Source: Caldilineaceae bacterium (GTDB lineage Bacteria; Chloroflexota; Anaerolineae; Caldilineales; Caldilineaceae). From it: a stretch of DNA of 64,000 bases. Of this stretch, positions 23,412 through 31,859 are shown in pieces (within the stretch, counting starts at the first letter, position 1; every line of letters starts with the position of its first letter). The notes beneath the pieces are model-generated. The model was not told the origin of the DNA, searched no databases, and worked only from the letters and a program-made list of their open reading frames with translations. The translations under genes and the position numbers were made by a program. The DNA lies in NCBI GenBank assembly GCA_026708085.1, contig JAPOVP010000007.1, forward strand, positions 1 to 64,000, read 5' to 3'.

Positions 23412-24134
23412 ATGAGTGACCACATATCCTTCCTGATCGAAAAACTGCCCGCCCTTCTGTTTGGCTTCTCAGGCCAGCGGCCCGGTGGGCTCTTCCTCAG
23501 CCTCATCCTCGCCGTGCTCGCCGTCGCCGTAGGCTTCTGTCTCGCCGTGCCTGTCAGCAGCGCCGAGAGGTCAAAACTGCGCCCGCTGCGCTGGTGCGCC
23601 GTCGCCTATGTCGAGTTCTTCCGCGGCATACCACTGATTCTACTGCTCGTGCTCATACATCAGGGAGTCGGCGGCGTTCGCTTCGGGCTCAACTGGAGCC
23701 CCCGCACGTCGGCGCTTGTGGCGCTGGCTCTCTATTCCAGCGCCTATCAGGCCGAAATCCTGCGCGCCGGACTCGCCGCCGTACCCCAGGAGCTGGTCGA
23801 GTCCGCCCGCCTCATGGGCAGCCGCCCCCGCCAGGTCTACATCCTCGTCAGACTGCGGTACGCCCTCCGCGTCATGCTGCCCGCATTCACCGGCCAGGCC
23901 ATCAGCCTCTTCAAGGACACCTCAGTCGTCGTCGTAATCGGTGTCGCCGAAGTCATGACCGTCGCCCGCATGGCCCTTGGCGCCGACGTCACCAACGCGC
24001 CCTACTGGGTAACCATGTACAGCTTTGTCGGCGTGCTCTATTTCGCCCTCGCCTTCACACTTTCCCGCCTCTCCCAGCGCTGGGAACGGCGTAGTCGACC
24101 ATCCGATCTTGCCCACTCCTTTTTCAGCTACTGA
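23412..24134 (+). CDS. Polar amino-acid ABC transporter permease 2
   Basis: This 240-residue partner permease has EFFRGIPLILLLVLIHQG, YSSAYQAEILRAGLAAVPQ and ESARLMGSRPRQVYILVRL, the full motif set of the HisMQ family. It is 42 bp after permease 1. A 300-bp gap with an inverted repeat (24287-24309) separates it from the binding protein. Confidence 0.88.
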   Translation: MSDHISFLIEKLPALLFGFSGQRPGGLFLSLILAVLAVAVGFCLAVPVSSAERSKLRPLRWCAVAYVEFFRGIPLILLLVLIHQGVGGVRFGLNWSPRTSALVALALYSSAYQAEILRAGLAAVPQELVESARLMGSRPRQVYILVRLRYALRVMLPAFTGQAISLFKDTSVVVVIGVAEVMTVARMALGADVTNAPYWVTMYSFVGVLYFALAFTLSRLSQRWERRSRPSDLAHSFFSY

Positions 24135-24436
24135 AGCAAGCCCGCCATCGCGGCCTGCACTCGAACCGCGCGCAAGGATCTGACCTTGAACAACACCCGC
24201 AATTTCGATTCTTCGCAGAGGGATTGTATCGCGAATGCGTACCATTGCTTACATATGTTATGCCCTCAATTGTGTTACGATTGAACGAATACGCTGTTAG
24301 TGCGTATTCAACCACACTTGCTCAGCCGACTCTACGAAATTACTGCCGCGCAATGCAGCGCACTTCCAGGATTCGTCGCCGGTTTTGCTGAACCCGGTTG
24401 CCATCTGCTACACTTCAGCTTCAGGAGCCACATTCA
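24135..24436. other. Intergenic gap inside the importer gene set
   Basis: No gene seen. The AT-rich centre (24230-24310) contains TTACATATGTTATG and the inverted repeat at 24287-24309, so a promoter or operator for the binding-protein gene is likely here. A Shine-Dalgarno AGGAG at 24423-24427 precedes that gene. Confidence 0.5.
24287..24309. promoter_or_regulatory. Inverted repeat, possible operator or mRNA hairpin
   Basis: GAATACGC/GCGTATTC, an 8-bp perfect inverted repeat, spans the 7-nt TGTTAGT. Pairing extends outward (TTGA/TCAA) past a two-base bulge. There is no T-run, so it is not a classic terminator. Confidence 0.45.
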
Positions 24437-25288
24437 ATGAAGAATGCATCGCAACTTATCTTCCCCCTCCTTCTCGTCGCCCTCTTGCTGGCCGCCTGCC
24501 AGGCGATCCCGGCTATGCCTGCTGGCGACACTCTTTCTCTCGCTGATGAAATAGCCGATCGCGCAACCGTGCGCATCGGCGTGCGCAACGACAATCCCCC
24601 CCTGAGCTTTGTCACCGAAGATGGTGAATGGGTCGGCTTCGATGTCGACCTCGCCCACGCCATGGCCGCCCAGTTGGGCTTGGAACCAGAACTGATCGTC
24701 GTCGACGGCACCACCCGCATCAGCTTCCTCCAGGAAGGCCGCGTCGACATTTCGATCGCCAGCATGAACCACACCCGCAAACGCGACAACGCCATCGACT
24801 TCAGCATCACCTACTTCTGGGACAACCAGTCCTTTCTCATTCGTTCAGGCGAATACACCTCCATCGACGAGTTGATGGGCAAAAAGGTGGCCGCCAACGC
24901 CGGTAGCTCCGCCATCCCCTCTTGGATTGCCTACAGCGAGGCCCAGGGCGGTCCGGCCCCTGAAATCGTCGAATTCAGCGACAAGCTTGCCGCCATGCAG
25001 GCCCTCCGCGACGGCGCCGTCGAAGGCTACACCGAAGACAACATCACCATGTTGGCCCTCGCAGCCGGCGACCCCGCCCTTGAGCTACTGCCCGGCGGAC
25101 ACAATCCCGTCCAATTCGGCATCGGCGTACCCAACAACCAGTCCTCCTGGCGCGATCAGATCAACTACGCCCTCCAGGAACTCTGGAAGTCCGGCGTATA
25201 CCACGAAATCTACGCACGCTGGTTTGAAGGTCCGGATGCGCAGATACAGCTGCCGCTAGGCGGTCAGATGGAGATCTGGCCGGAATAA
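24437..25288 (+). CDS. Amino-acid-type ABC transporter substrate-binding lipoprotein
   Basis: This 283-residue family 3 binding protein (SBP_bac_3) has a signal peptide and lipobox LLLAAC (Cys21). VRIGVRNDNPPLSF and WVGFDVDLAHAMAAQLG are the usual ligand-site strands, and SFLQEGRVDISIASMNHT is also typical. I start it at MKNAS because AGGAG precedes it and it gives a proper signal peptide. It works with the two permeases upstream and the ATPase downstream. The neighbouring DoxX and YeeE genes make a sulfur compound such as cystine an attractive but unproven ligand. Confidence 0.88.
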   Translation: MKNASQLIFPLLLVALLLAACQAIPAMPAGDTLSLADEIADRATVRIGVRNDNPPLSFVTEDGEWVGFDVDLAHAMAAQLGLEPELIVVDGTTRISFLQEGRVDISIASMNHTRKRDNAIDFSITYFWDNQSFLIRSGEYTSIDELMGKKVAANAGSSAIPSWIAYSEAQGGPAPEIVEFSDKLAAMQALRDGAVEGYTEDNITMLALAAGDPALELLPGGHNPVQFGIGVPNNQSSWRDQINYALQELWKSGVYHEIYARWFEGPDAQIQLPLGGQMEIWPE

Positions 25289-25390
25289 CTTGCGTTCCCG
25301 GTTCCTCGGCCCGGTTTGTCTGCAGGACGGGGATCCGGACACCGTGAAACCAAAGGCCCGCGACCGCAGATCATTTTCAGTAGTCAAACA

Positions 25391-26434
25391 ATGACCACCG
25401 TTTCGCTGCACAACCTTTCACACGCCTTTCCCTTCGGGCCTCCCGTCCTGCACGACGTCTCGTTTACCGTCGGACAGGGGGAGCTGATGGTCCTGCTCGG
25501 CCCGTCCGGCAGCGGCAAAACCACCATCCTGCGCTCCATTGCCGGACTGGTGCGCCCCACTGAGGGCGACATCATCTTTGACGACCAGTCCGTGCTCGGA
25601 GTGCCGCCTGAAAGACGCGGTGCCGTCATGGTCTTTCAGGAGCATGCTCTCTTCCCCTACATGGATGTCGGCGCCAACGTCGCCTTCGGCCTCAAAATGC
25701 GGCGTGTCGACACAAACACGATTCGCATCAAAGTAGCCCAGGCCCTGGCAGCCGTGCAACTGGCCGGCTACGAGAACCGCCGCCCTGACGAGTTGTCTGG
25801 CGGCCAGCGGCAGCGGGTCGCTCTCGCCAGAGCACTCGTCATCCAGCCGCGAGTCCTCCTGCTCGATGAACCGCTCAGCAGCCTGGAACCCAGCTTGCGC
25901 GAGGACCTGCGAGTCACCATCCGCACCCTCCAGCAGCAGGCCGGCATCACCATGATCTTCGTCACCCACGACCAGACCGACGCCGTTGCCGTCGCCGACC
26001 GCATCTGTCTGCTCATGCACGGCGCCGTCCGCCAGATCGGTGAGCCCCGCAGCTTCTTCGAACGTCCCGTCGACAGTGACGTGGCCCGCTTCTTCGGCGG
26101 CATCAACTTCCTGCCCGGTATCAAGCGCGGCCGCATCGTCGAAACCGATCTCGGCCCGCTCGAAGTGGACGACACCGACAAGCCCGACGGTGACGTGCTC
26201 GTTACCATCCGCCCCGAAGCCGTCGAGGTCGGTCGTAACGGCCATAACAACCTGGTTGGCATGGTCGAGACCTACAGCTTCCAGGGGCTTGTCGCCCGCT
26301 GCGGCGCCGGCATCAGCGACACCCAACTGCAGCTGACCGTGACGCCCTATCAGCGCTTCCGCCGCGGCGAAGAAATCATCCTGCACCTGCCTCGCGAACG
26401 CATCCATCTCCTACCCGCCGAGAACGGCCAATGA
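25391..26434 (+). CDS. ABC transporter ATP-binding protein with TOBE domain (PotA/FbpC type)
   Basis: This 347-residue ATPase has Walker A GPSGSGKT (about 36-43), Q-loop VFQEHALFPY, signature DELSGGQRQRVALARAL, Walker B VLLLDEPLSSLEP (a Glu-Pro replaces the usual LD of the D-loop) and switch VTHDQTDA. A C-terminal TOBE region (about 270-345: VTIRPEAVEVG) is typical of PotA/FbpC/UgpC ATPases. HisP/GlnQ partners of polar amino-acid permeases lack it, so this importer looks mixed. The start at 25391 gives the normal N-terminus (MTTVSLHNLSHAF). The stop overlaps the next start (ATGA). Confidence 0.87.
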   Translation: MTTVSLHNLSHAFPFGPPVLHDVSFTVGQGELMVLLGPSGSGKTTILRSIAGLVRPTEGDIIFDDQSVLGVPPERRGAVMVFQEHALFPYMDVGANVAFGLKMRRVDTNTIRIKVAQALAAVQLAGYENRRPDELSGGQRQRVALARALVIQPRVLLLDEPLSSLEPSLREDLRVTIRTLQQQAGITMIFVTHDQTDAVAVADRICLLMHGAVRQIGEPRSFFERPVDSDVARFFGGINFLPGIKRGRIVETDLGPLEVDDTDKPDGDVLVTIRPEAVEVGRNGHNNLVGMVETYSFQGLVARCGAGISDTQLQLTVTPYQRFRRGEEIILHLPRERIHLLPAENGQ

Positions 26435-26883
26435 ACGTACGCGCGCCCCTGTGGCCCATCGCCATTGCTCGCGCCATCATAGGAGTACTGTGGCTCTTCT
26501 CTCTGCGCTGGAAACTGCCGCCCGATTTCATGCCCGCAGAGGGGCCCGGCCTCATGGACTGGCTGCAACTCGAAGTGACACATGCCGCCTTCCCCCTCTA
26601 CGGCCTCTTCGTCGAGCAGATCGTATTGCCGAACTTTACACTCTTCGCCTGGTTGATCTTTCTCACGGAGCTGGCCGTCGGCCTCAGCCTTCTCATCGGC
26701 GCGTTCACCCGTCTCGGCGCGCTGCTCGGCCTGGGCCTCTCTCTTAACCTTGGTATCGGCCTCCTCGAAGTGCCTGGCGAATGGCCCTGGAGCTACGCCA
26801 TGCTCGCAATGTGGCACGGCCTCTTTTTGGTCACCGGCGCCGGCCGCGTCTGGGGCCTGGACGGGCTGGGAAGACAGAACTGA
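26431..26883 (+). CDS. DoxD/TQO-like small membrane protein
   Basis: This 150-residue protein has four hydrophobic segments and the DoxX/DoxD-type pattern (IARAIIGVLWLFSLRWKLPP, then FLTELAVGLSLLIGAFTRLG and GAGRVWGLDGL). DoxD is the small subunit of thiosulfate:quinone oxidoreductase in archaea; bacterial relatives are often unassigned redox membrane proteins. It overlaps the ATPase gene by 4 bp, so the two are co-translated. A YeeE-type sulfur transporter follows. Confidence 0.7.
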   Translation: MNVRAPLWPIAIARAIIGVLWLFSLRWKLPPDFMPAEGPGLMDWLQLEVTHAAFPLYGLFVEQIVLPNFTLFAWLIFLTELAVGLSLLIGAFTRLGALLGLGLSLNLGIGLLEVPGEWPWSYAMLAMWHGLFLVTGAGRVWGLDGLGRQN

Positions 26884-27031
26884 GGTCCGCTACCGTGCCG
26901 CCTGACCGCCGCCCTCTTCCTGCGCAGCTTTCCCCCCAGCCTGCCGGAAAAGATCGATTCGCCAATGGATTTCAGTCGGCTGGCAGCGGCTACCAGCCGC
27001 CAACTGGAGTCCGCAATCGGAATGCAGTCGG

Positions 27032-28063
27032 ATGACCATCCTGCTGGCCCTTGCCGCCGGTTTAGTGCTCGGATACCTCCTCGAAAGGGGCGATTTCTGC
27101 TTCCACAGCACCCTGCGTGGCCTGATCCGGCGGCCGCCGCAACTGAACCTGCTCCGCGCCTATCTGCTGACGCTGCTCGTCGCCATCCCCCTGGTGCAGG
27201 GCATGATCGCCCTCGGCTGGATCACTCCTTGGGTAGCGCCCTGGGCCTGGCAGGCCAACCTCGTCGGCGGCTTCATTTTCGGCGCCGGCATGGTCATCGC
27301 CGCCACCTGTGTGACCGGCATCTTCTATAAACTCGGCCACGGCATGCTCGGCACACTTGTCGGCCTCGCCACCTGGTCAATCGGCGACCTGCTCGCCTGG
27401 CGCGGGCCCCTGAACTCCCTCAGGATCGCTTTGAATCAGAATCCGGTGGTCACGGACGGAATGTCAACAACGCTCCTCAATCTGCTCGGCGCCCCCTTGG
27501 GAATCGGCATGCTCATTCTGCTGCTGGCCGCCGCCGCACTGTTCCTTTGGCGTAGCCCCCGTCCCCAACAGGGGAAATACTGGTCATGGTTGCCCCTCGG
27601 CCTGGCCGTTGGGCTGTTCACAGGCTTTGCCTGGCTACTTGCCCGTGCCGGTGGTGCAAACTATACCTTCGGCACATCACGCGTTCCAACGACGCTATTT
27701 GAAACCCTTTTTAACGGAGGCGAGACCGGGAATCTGTGGATCCCAGTGGCCCTGATAGCCCTGCTGCCCGGCTCCTTCATCGCTGCCCGCCTCGCCGGCA
27801 CCTTTTGGGCCAGGGGAGAAACGTCGGGCCGCTATACACAGCTGGCCGTAGGCGGCCTCCTGATGGGCGTCGGCGCCGGCATTTCCGGTGGCTGCAACCT
27901 GGGCCATTCCCTGGTTGGCGTCCCCCTTCTGAGCCTCGGCAGCATTACCACCACCCTGGCAATGCTGCTCGGCCTGTTCCTGACCGACCGCGCCGCAGGC
28001 TTGCTCGACCATCTATCGCCCCACCTGAATCGATCCGCCACCGGAGCTACAAGTCCGGGTTGA
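27032..28063 (+). CDS. YeeE/YedE family transporter, TsuA (thiosulfate uptake)-like
   Basis: This 343-residue membrane protein has about nine hydrophobic segments. The family's cysteine motifs are present: ERGDFCFHS (Cys23), ATCVTGIFYKLGHG and GGCNLGHSLVG. In TsuA such cysteines relay thiosulfate through the membrane. The protein has the two-half pseudo-symmetric layout expected. No TusA-like (TsuB) gene is next to it; instead it is flanked by two DoxX/DoxD-like genes. The 148-bp gap before it holds nothing I recognise. Confidence 0.82.
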   Translation: MTILLALAAGLVLGYLLERGDFCFHSTLRGLIRRPPQLNLLRAYLLTLLVAIPLVQGMIALGWITPWVAPWAWQANLVGGFIFGAGMVIAATCVTGIFYKLGHGMLGTLVGLATWSIGDLLAWRGPLNSLRIALNQNPVVTDGMSTTLLNLLGAPLGIGMLILLLAAAALFLWRSPRPQQGKYWSWLPLGLAVGLFTGFAWLLARAGGANYTFGTSRVPTTLFETLFNGGETGNLWIPVALIALLPGSFIAARLAGTFWARGETSGRYTQLAVGGLLMGVGAGISGGCNLGHSLVGVPLLSLGSITTTLAMLLGLFLTDRAAGLLDHLSPHLNRSATGATSPG

Positions 28064-28104
28064 ATATTGTGTAACGGATACTGAAATCGTACAGGAGCAT
28101 CGAA

Positions 28105-28590
28105 ATGGGTCAGGAACAGAACACAGCTCGACAGGCCACCGCCATTCTACGTATCACGCTGGGCGTGATACTGATTGTCACCTGGTTCAAGAATCTGCAG
28201 GATGGAATCTACACGGCCGATGGCATCGTCGGTCTCTTTAACTATCTCTTCAACGACAACGGCGGTGGCCCCGCCTTCTATCGGGCGCTGATCAACGGCA
28301 CGATCCTCCAGGTGCCCGGCCTCTTCGCAGTCTTTCAACTGGTCGGAGAGTTGCTGCTCGGCCTCGGGTTGCTGGTCGGCCTCTTTACGCCTCTGGCTGC
28401 CCTCGGCGCCGCTCTCTTCTTCTTCAACCTCTTTTTGGCCTACTTGGGCGGCAACGATTGGATCTGGACCTACGTGCTGCTCACCGTCTCCGCGCTCGTC
28501 GTGGCTCTGGCCCAGTCCGGCCGCGCTTGGGGACTGGATAGCCTGCTCCTTAAGCGGTTGGGAGAACCCCCGGGCGGCCCCATCTGGTAG
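28105..28590 (+). CDS. DoxX family membrane protein
   Basis: This 161-residue protein has four hydrophobic segments: ATAILRITLGVILIVTWFKN, LFAVFQLVGELLLGLGLLVG, PLAALGAALFFFNLFLAYLG and WIWTYVLLTVSALVVALAQ. It ends RAWGLDSLL, like the other DoxX-type gene at 26431. A clear GGAG precedes the ATG. It closes the transport run that starts at 20932. A quinone-linked oxidation of a sulfur compound is plausible by family and context. Confidence 0.75.
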   Translation: MGQEQNTARQATAILRITLGVILIVTWFKNLQDGIYTADGIVGLFNYLFNDNGGGPAFYRALINGTILQVPGLFAVFQLVGELLLGLGLLVGLFTPLAALGAALFFFNLFLAYLGGNDWIWTYVLLTVSALVVALAQSGRAWGLDSLLLKRLGEPPGGPIW

Positions 28591-28752
28591 CGTAGTCTGA
28601 ACCTGGCGCGCGGTTAATCCATACGGAGTCCGCCGTCAGGTTACAAGGTCGTATTCACAGTAGAAGCAACGCACGCCTGCTGCCGCCTCCTTGCCCCGAA
28701 CGAGAGTTGAACTGGCAACCGCAGACAGGAATCCGAAGGCTGAAACTCTCGC

Positions 28753-30231
28753 ATGACAGTTCTTCAACTTATCTACATCATAGGCGCGTCTCTTCTCGCC
28801 ATCTATGGCCTGCAGGCGCTCCTTCTGACCCTCATCGCCCGGCGAACCCTCTTCGACGCCGAACCGCCCTCGTCCCCCGAAACACGGGACTACCCGTCCG
28901 TAACCGTTCAGCTCCCCGTCTTCAACGAACGGCACGTCGTCCGCCGCCTCATCGACGCCGTCGCCGCTTTCGACTGGCCCGCAGACCGGCTTCAGATCCA
29001 GATCCTCGACGACTCGACCGACGATACCAGCCAGATCATCGCCAACTGTATCGCCTTCCACCGCCGCAGCGGCATCGACATCAGCCAACACCACCGCACC
29101 GTACGCAAAGGCTACAAAGCCGGCGCCCTGCGTGAGGGGCTCGCCCACGCCCGCGGCGAATTTATCGCCATCTTCGACGCCGACTTCGTGCCCCCGCCCG
29201 ACTTTCTGCAACGCACCATCTCCCCCTTTGAAGATCCCGAGGTCGGCTGCGTCCAGGCCCGCTGGGGCCATCTCAACGCCAACGTCTCCCGCCTGACACT
29301 GGCACAGTCCCTTGGCATCGACGGCCACTTCGTCGTCGAACAGCGGGCCCGCAACGAGCTGGGTGCGCTGCTCAACTTCAACGGCACCGCCGGCCTCTGG
29401 CGCCGTTCCTGCATGGACGAAGCCGGCGGCTGGCAGGAGGACACGCTCACCGAAGACCTCGACCTCAGCTACCGGGCACAACTCTGCGGCTGGCGCGTCG
29501 CCTACCTGCCTGACGTAATCGTGCCCGCAGAGATCCCCGTCTCTGTTGACGCCTTCAAGCGGCAGCAGTTCCGCTGGGCCAAGGGCAGCATGCAGACGGC
29601 AAAAAAGCTATCCATCTCCGTCCTCGGCTCCGGGCAGCCGCTGTGGCGCAAGGTGCTCGGCATCGCTCATCTCACCGGCTATGCCGTCCACCCGCTCATG
29701 CTCCTCAACCTGCTCTTCCTGCTGCCGATGATGTCCTCCTTCAGCCCCGCCCTGAGAATCGCCTCCCTCTTCTCCCTCACCGCCATCGGCCCCCCTCTCA
29801 TGTACTGGACCGCAATGCAAAGCCAGGGCGTCTCCGTCCGCCAGCGCATTCGCCGGCTCTTTGTGTTGCTGGGGCTGGGAACCGGCCTCTCCGTCAATAA
29901 CAGCCGCGCCGTCTTTGAGGCCCTTCTCGGCGTCCGCAGCGCTTTCAAACGCACACCCAAGTTCGCCGTCACCCGCGCCAATAAGGACTGGCATACCAGC
30001 GCCTACGTCCTCCCCAGCGACCCGACCGTCTGGGCCGAACTCGTCCTCGCCGCCTACGCAAACGCGCTCCTGATATACAGTCTCCTCAACGGCTTCTGGT
30101 GGCTTTTCCCCTGGCTCTCCCTTTACGCCGGCGGCTATACCTATATCTCCTACCTGTCCATCCGCCAGGCCTGGGAAAGACGCGGCGCACTGCGCCATGA
30201 ACTGGCTGCCGTGCGGGAGGCGGGAGATTGA
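28753..30231 (+). CDS. Family 2 glycosyltransferase, cellulose-synthase-like membrane enzyme
   Basis: This 492-residue processive-type GT2 has an N-terminal membrane segment (LIYIIGASLLAIYGLQALLL) and then the D, D, D, QxxRW set: QILDDSTDD, IFDADFVPP, TEDLDLSYR and QQFRWAKGS. Several C-terminal membrane segments (from about 300) complete the synthase layout. It resembles bacterial CESA_CelA-like or glucomannan 4-beta-mannosyltransferase-like enzymes. No BcsB or c-di-GMP (PilZ) partner is adjacent. Its stop touches the next gene's TTG start. Confidence 0.85.
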   Translation: MTVLQLIYIIGASLLAIYGLQALLLTLIARRTLFDAEPPSSPETRDYPSVTVQLPVFNERHVVRRLIDAVAAFDWPADRLQIQILDDSTDDTSQIIANCIAFHRRSGIDISQHHRTVRKGYKAGALREGLAHARGEFIAIFDADFVPPPDFLQRTISPFEDPEVGCVQARWGHLNANVSRLTLAQSLGIDGHFVVEQRARNELGALLNFNGTAGLWRRSCMDEAGGWQEDTLTEDLDLSYRAQLCGWRVAYLPDVIVPAEIPVSVDAFKRQQFRWAKGSMQTAKKLSISVLGSGQPLWRKVLGIAHLTGYAVHPLMLLNLLFLLPMMSSFSPALRIASLFSLTAIGPPLMYWTAMQSQGVSVRQRIRRLFVLLGLGTGLSVNNSRAVFEALLGVRSAFKRTPKFAVTRANKDWHTSAYVLPSDPTVWAELVLAAYANALLIYSLLNGFWWLFPWLSLYAGGYTYISYLSIRQAWERRGALRHELAAVREAGD

Positions 30232-31103
30232 CCGCTCAAAGCGAGGGGGCAGCGCAAAGAGGCGGTAGCGAGCCCTCCTTTCCCGGCGACTCGTCCCTAC
30301 CGGACGGCGGTCCACTCCTTCGACCCTCCATCCCATTGCACGTCGACAATCCCTCCGGTCGCGCCCTGCTTGTCATGGCCAAACAACCCATCTCCGGCCG
30401 CGCCAAGACCCGCCTCGTCCCGCCCCTCACCGGCGACTCCGCAGCCTCTCTCTACCACTGCTTCTTGGAGGACATCCTGGCAACCGTGCGCGCCGCCGCC
30501 CACCTTGAAGCCTTTATGCCCGTAATCGCCTATACACCGGCCGCCGCATTCGACTTCTTCCGCCGACTCGCGCCCGATTTCTGGCTGATCCCACAGGAGG
30601 GCTTTGCGCCGCGCCCCCCGTCCGCACGGACACAACAAGAGTCGCCCGCCCGCCGTCCCGAACTGCTGGGCGACCGCCTCCAATTCGTCCTCTCCACTGT
30701 TCTCGGTTACGGCCTTCGCCAGGTTGCCGCCATCAACAGCGACAGCCCCACCCTGCCCGCGGACCTTCTAGGCGCCGCATTTCGACGCCTCGACGATCCC
30801 CAGGTCGACGCAGTCTTCGGCCCCTGCGCCGACGGCGGCTACTACTTCATCGGCGTAAAAGAGCCGCCCGGACGCCTCGTAACCGGCGTGCAGATGTCCA
30901 CCCCAACCGTCCTGCGTGATACGCTGGCTATCGCCGCCGAAGAAGACATCCACGTCGATCTGCTGCCCGAATGGTACGATGTCGACAGCGCCTCCGAGCT
31001 CGAACGACTATCCGCCGAACTGGCCTCCCATCCCGAACGCGCCCCCGCCACAAGCCGCTTCCTGACCACCCAATGGACGTCGACGTCATCATCCCAGCCC
31101 TGA
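30228..31103 (+). CDS. TIGR04282/DUF2064 family glycosyltransferase-like protein
   Basis: This 291-residue nucleotidyl/glycosyltransferase-like protein shows LLVMAKQPISGRAKTRLVPP with the (K/R)TRL signature, then QVAAINSDSPTLP and VFGPCADGGYYFIGV, the family hallmarks. The family is often next to Dpm1-like GT2 genes, as here. The TTG at 30228 is the given start, but the real one may be nearer residue 45 because the first 40 residues are low-complexity and unlike the family. A proline/arginine insertion (PRPPSARTQQESPARRPE) interrupts the middle. It overlaps the next gene by 31 bp. Confidence 0.75.
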   Translation: MTAQSEGAAQRGGSEPSFPGDSSLPDGGPLLRPSIPLHVDNPSGRALLVMAKQPISGRAKTRLVPPLTGDSAASLYHCFLEDILATVRAAAHLEAFMPVIAYTPAAAFDFFRRLAPDFWLIPQEGFAPRPPSARTQQESPARRPELLGDRLQFVLSTVLGYGLRQVAAINSDSPTLPADLLGAAFRRLDDPQVDAVFGPCADGGYYFIGVKEPPGRLVTGVQMSTPTVLRDTLAIAAEEDIHVDLLPEWYDVDSASELERLSAELASHPERAPATSRFLTTQWTSTSSSQP

Positions 31104-31756
31104 ACGAGGCCGGCAACATCGCCCAACTCGTGCGCGAGGCCGCCGCACAGCCCGTCTCCCGCGTCATCGTCGCCGACAACGGCTCCACAGATGGCACCGG
31201 TCCCCTGGCGGCTGAAGCTGGCGCACATGTGGTCGTTGAGCCGCGCCAGGGCTACGGTTACGCCTGCGCCGCCGGCGTCGCCGCCGCCACCGCCGACATC
31301 CTCCTCTTCCTCGACGGCGACTTCAGCTCCCTCCCCGCCGAAATGCCGCGGCTTTTCCAGCCCGTTCAAAAAAAACAGGCCGCTCTCGTGCTTGGCTCGC
31401 GCGTTCTCGGCGAAATCCTCCCCGGTGCCATGCCCCCCCATCAGCGTTTCGGCAACTGGCTCACCTCCGCCCTCATGCGCCAGCTCTACAAGGTTGCCGT
31501 AACCGACCTCGGCCCCTACCGCGCCATCCGCCGTGATCTGCTGCAAGAACTCCAAATGCAGGAGATGACCTTCGGCTGGCCCACCGAAATGATGGTAAAA
31601 TGCGCCCGCCGGGGCGTCCCGATTCTCGAAGTGCCCGTCAGCTTCGCCCCGCGCCGCGCCGGCCAGTCCAAAGTAAGCGGTACACTCCGCGGCTCAGTCC
31701 TCGCCGCCTACTACATACTCGGCGTCACCCTGCGCTACGCCTTCTCCAACCACTAG
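31073..31756 (+). CDS. Family 2 glycosyltransferase, dolichyl-phosphate-mannose-synthase-like
   Basis: This 227-residue GT-A enzyme has DVIIPALNEAGNIAQLV, VIVADNGSTDGT, LLFLDGDFSSLP and the C-terminal EVPVSFAPRRAGQSKVSG. It likely loads a sugar onto a polyprenyl phosphate carrier at the inner membrane face. The ATG at 31073 inside the previous gene gives the normal N-terminus. A GT39-like membrane enzyme that could use such a carrier lies 1 kb downstream. Confidence 0.85.
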   Translation: MDVDVIIPALNEAGNIAQLVREAAAQPVSRVIVADNGSTDGTGPLAAEAGAHVVVEPRQGYGYACAAGVAAATADILLFLDGDFSSLPAEMPRLFQPVQKKQAALVLGSRVLGEILPGAMPPHQRFGNWLTSALMRQLYKVAVTDLGPYRAIRRDLLQELQMQEMTFGWPTEMMVKCARRGVPILEVPVSFAPRRAGQSKVSGTLRGSVLAAYYILGVTLRYAFSNH

Positions 31757-31859
31757 GCAAAAGCGAAACGTCGCGTCTTGAGCCACTTTCCACTGATCAA
31801 AGTTCTTGACCATCCACTGATGTTCACCAAAAAACTGAAAACTCAAAACTAGAAACTCA

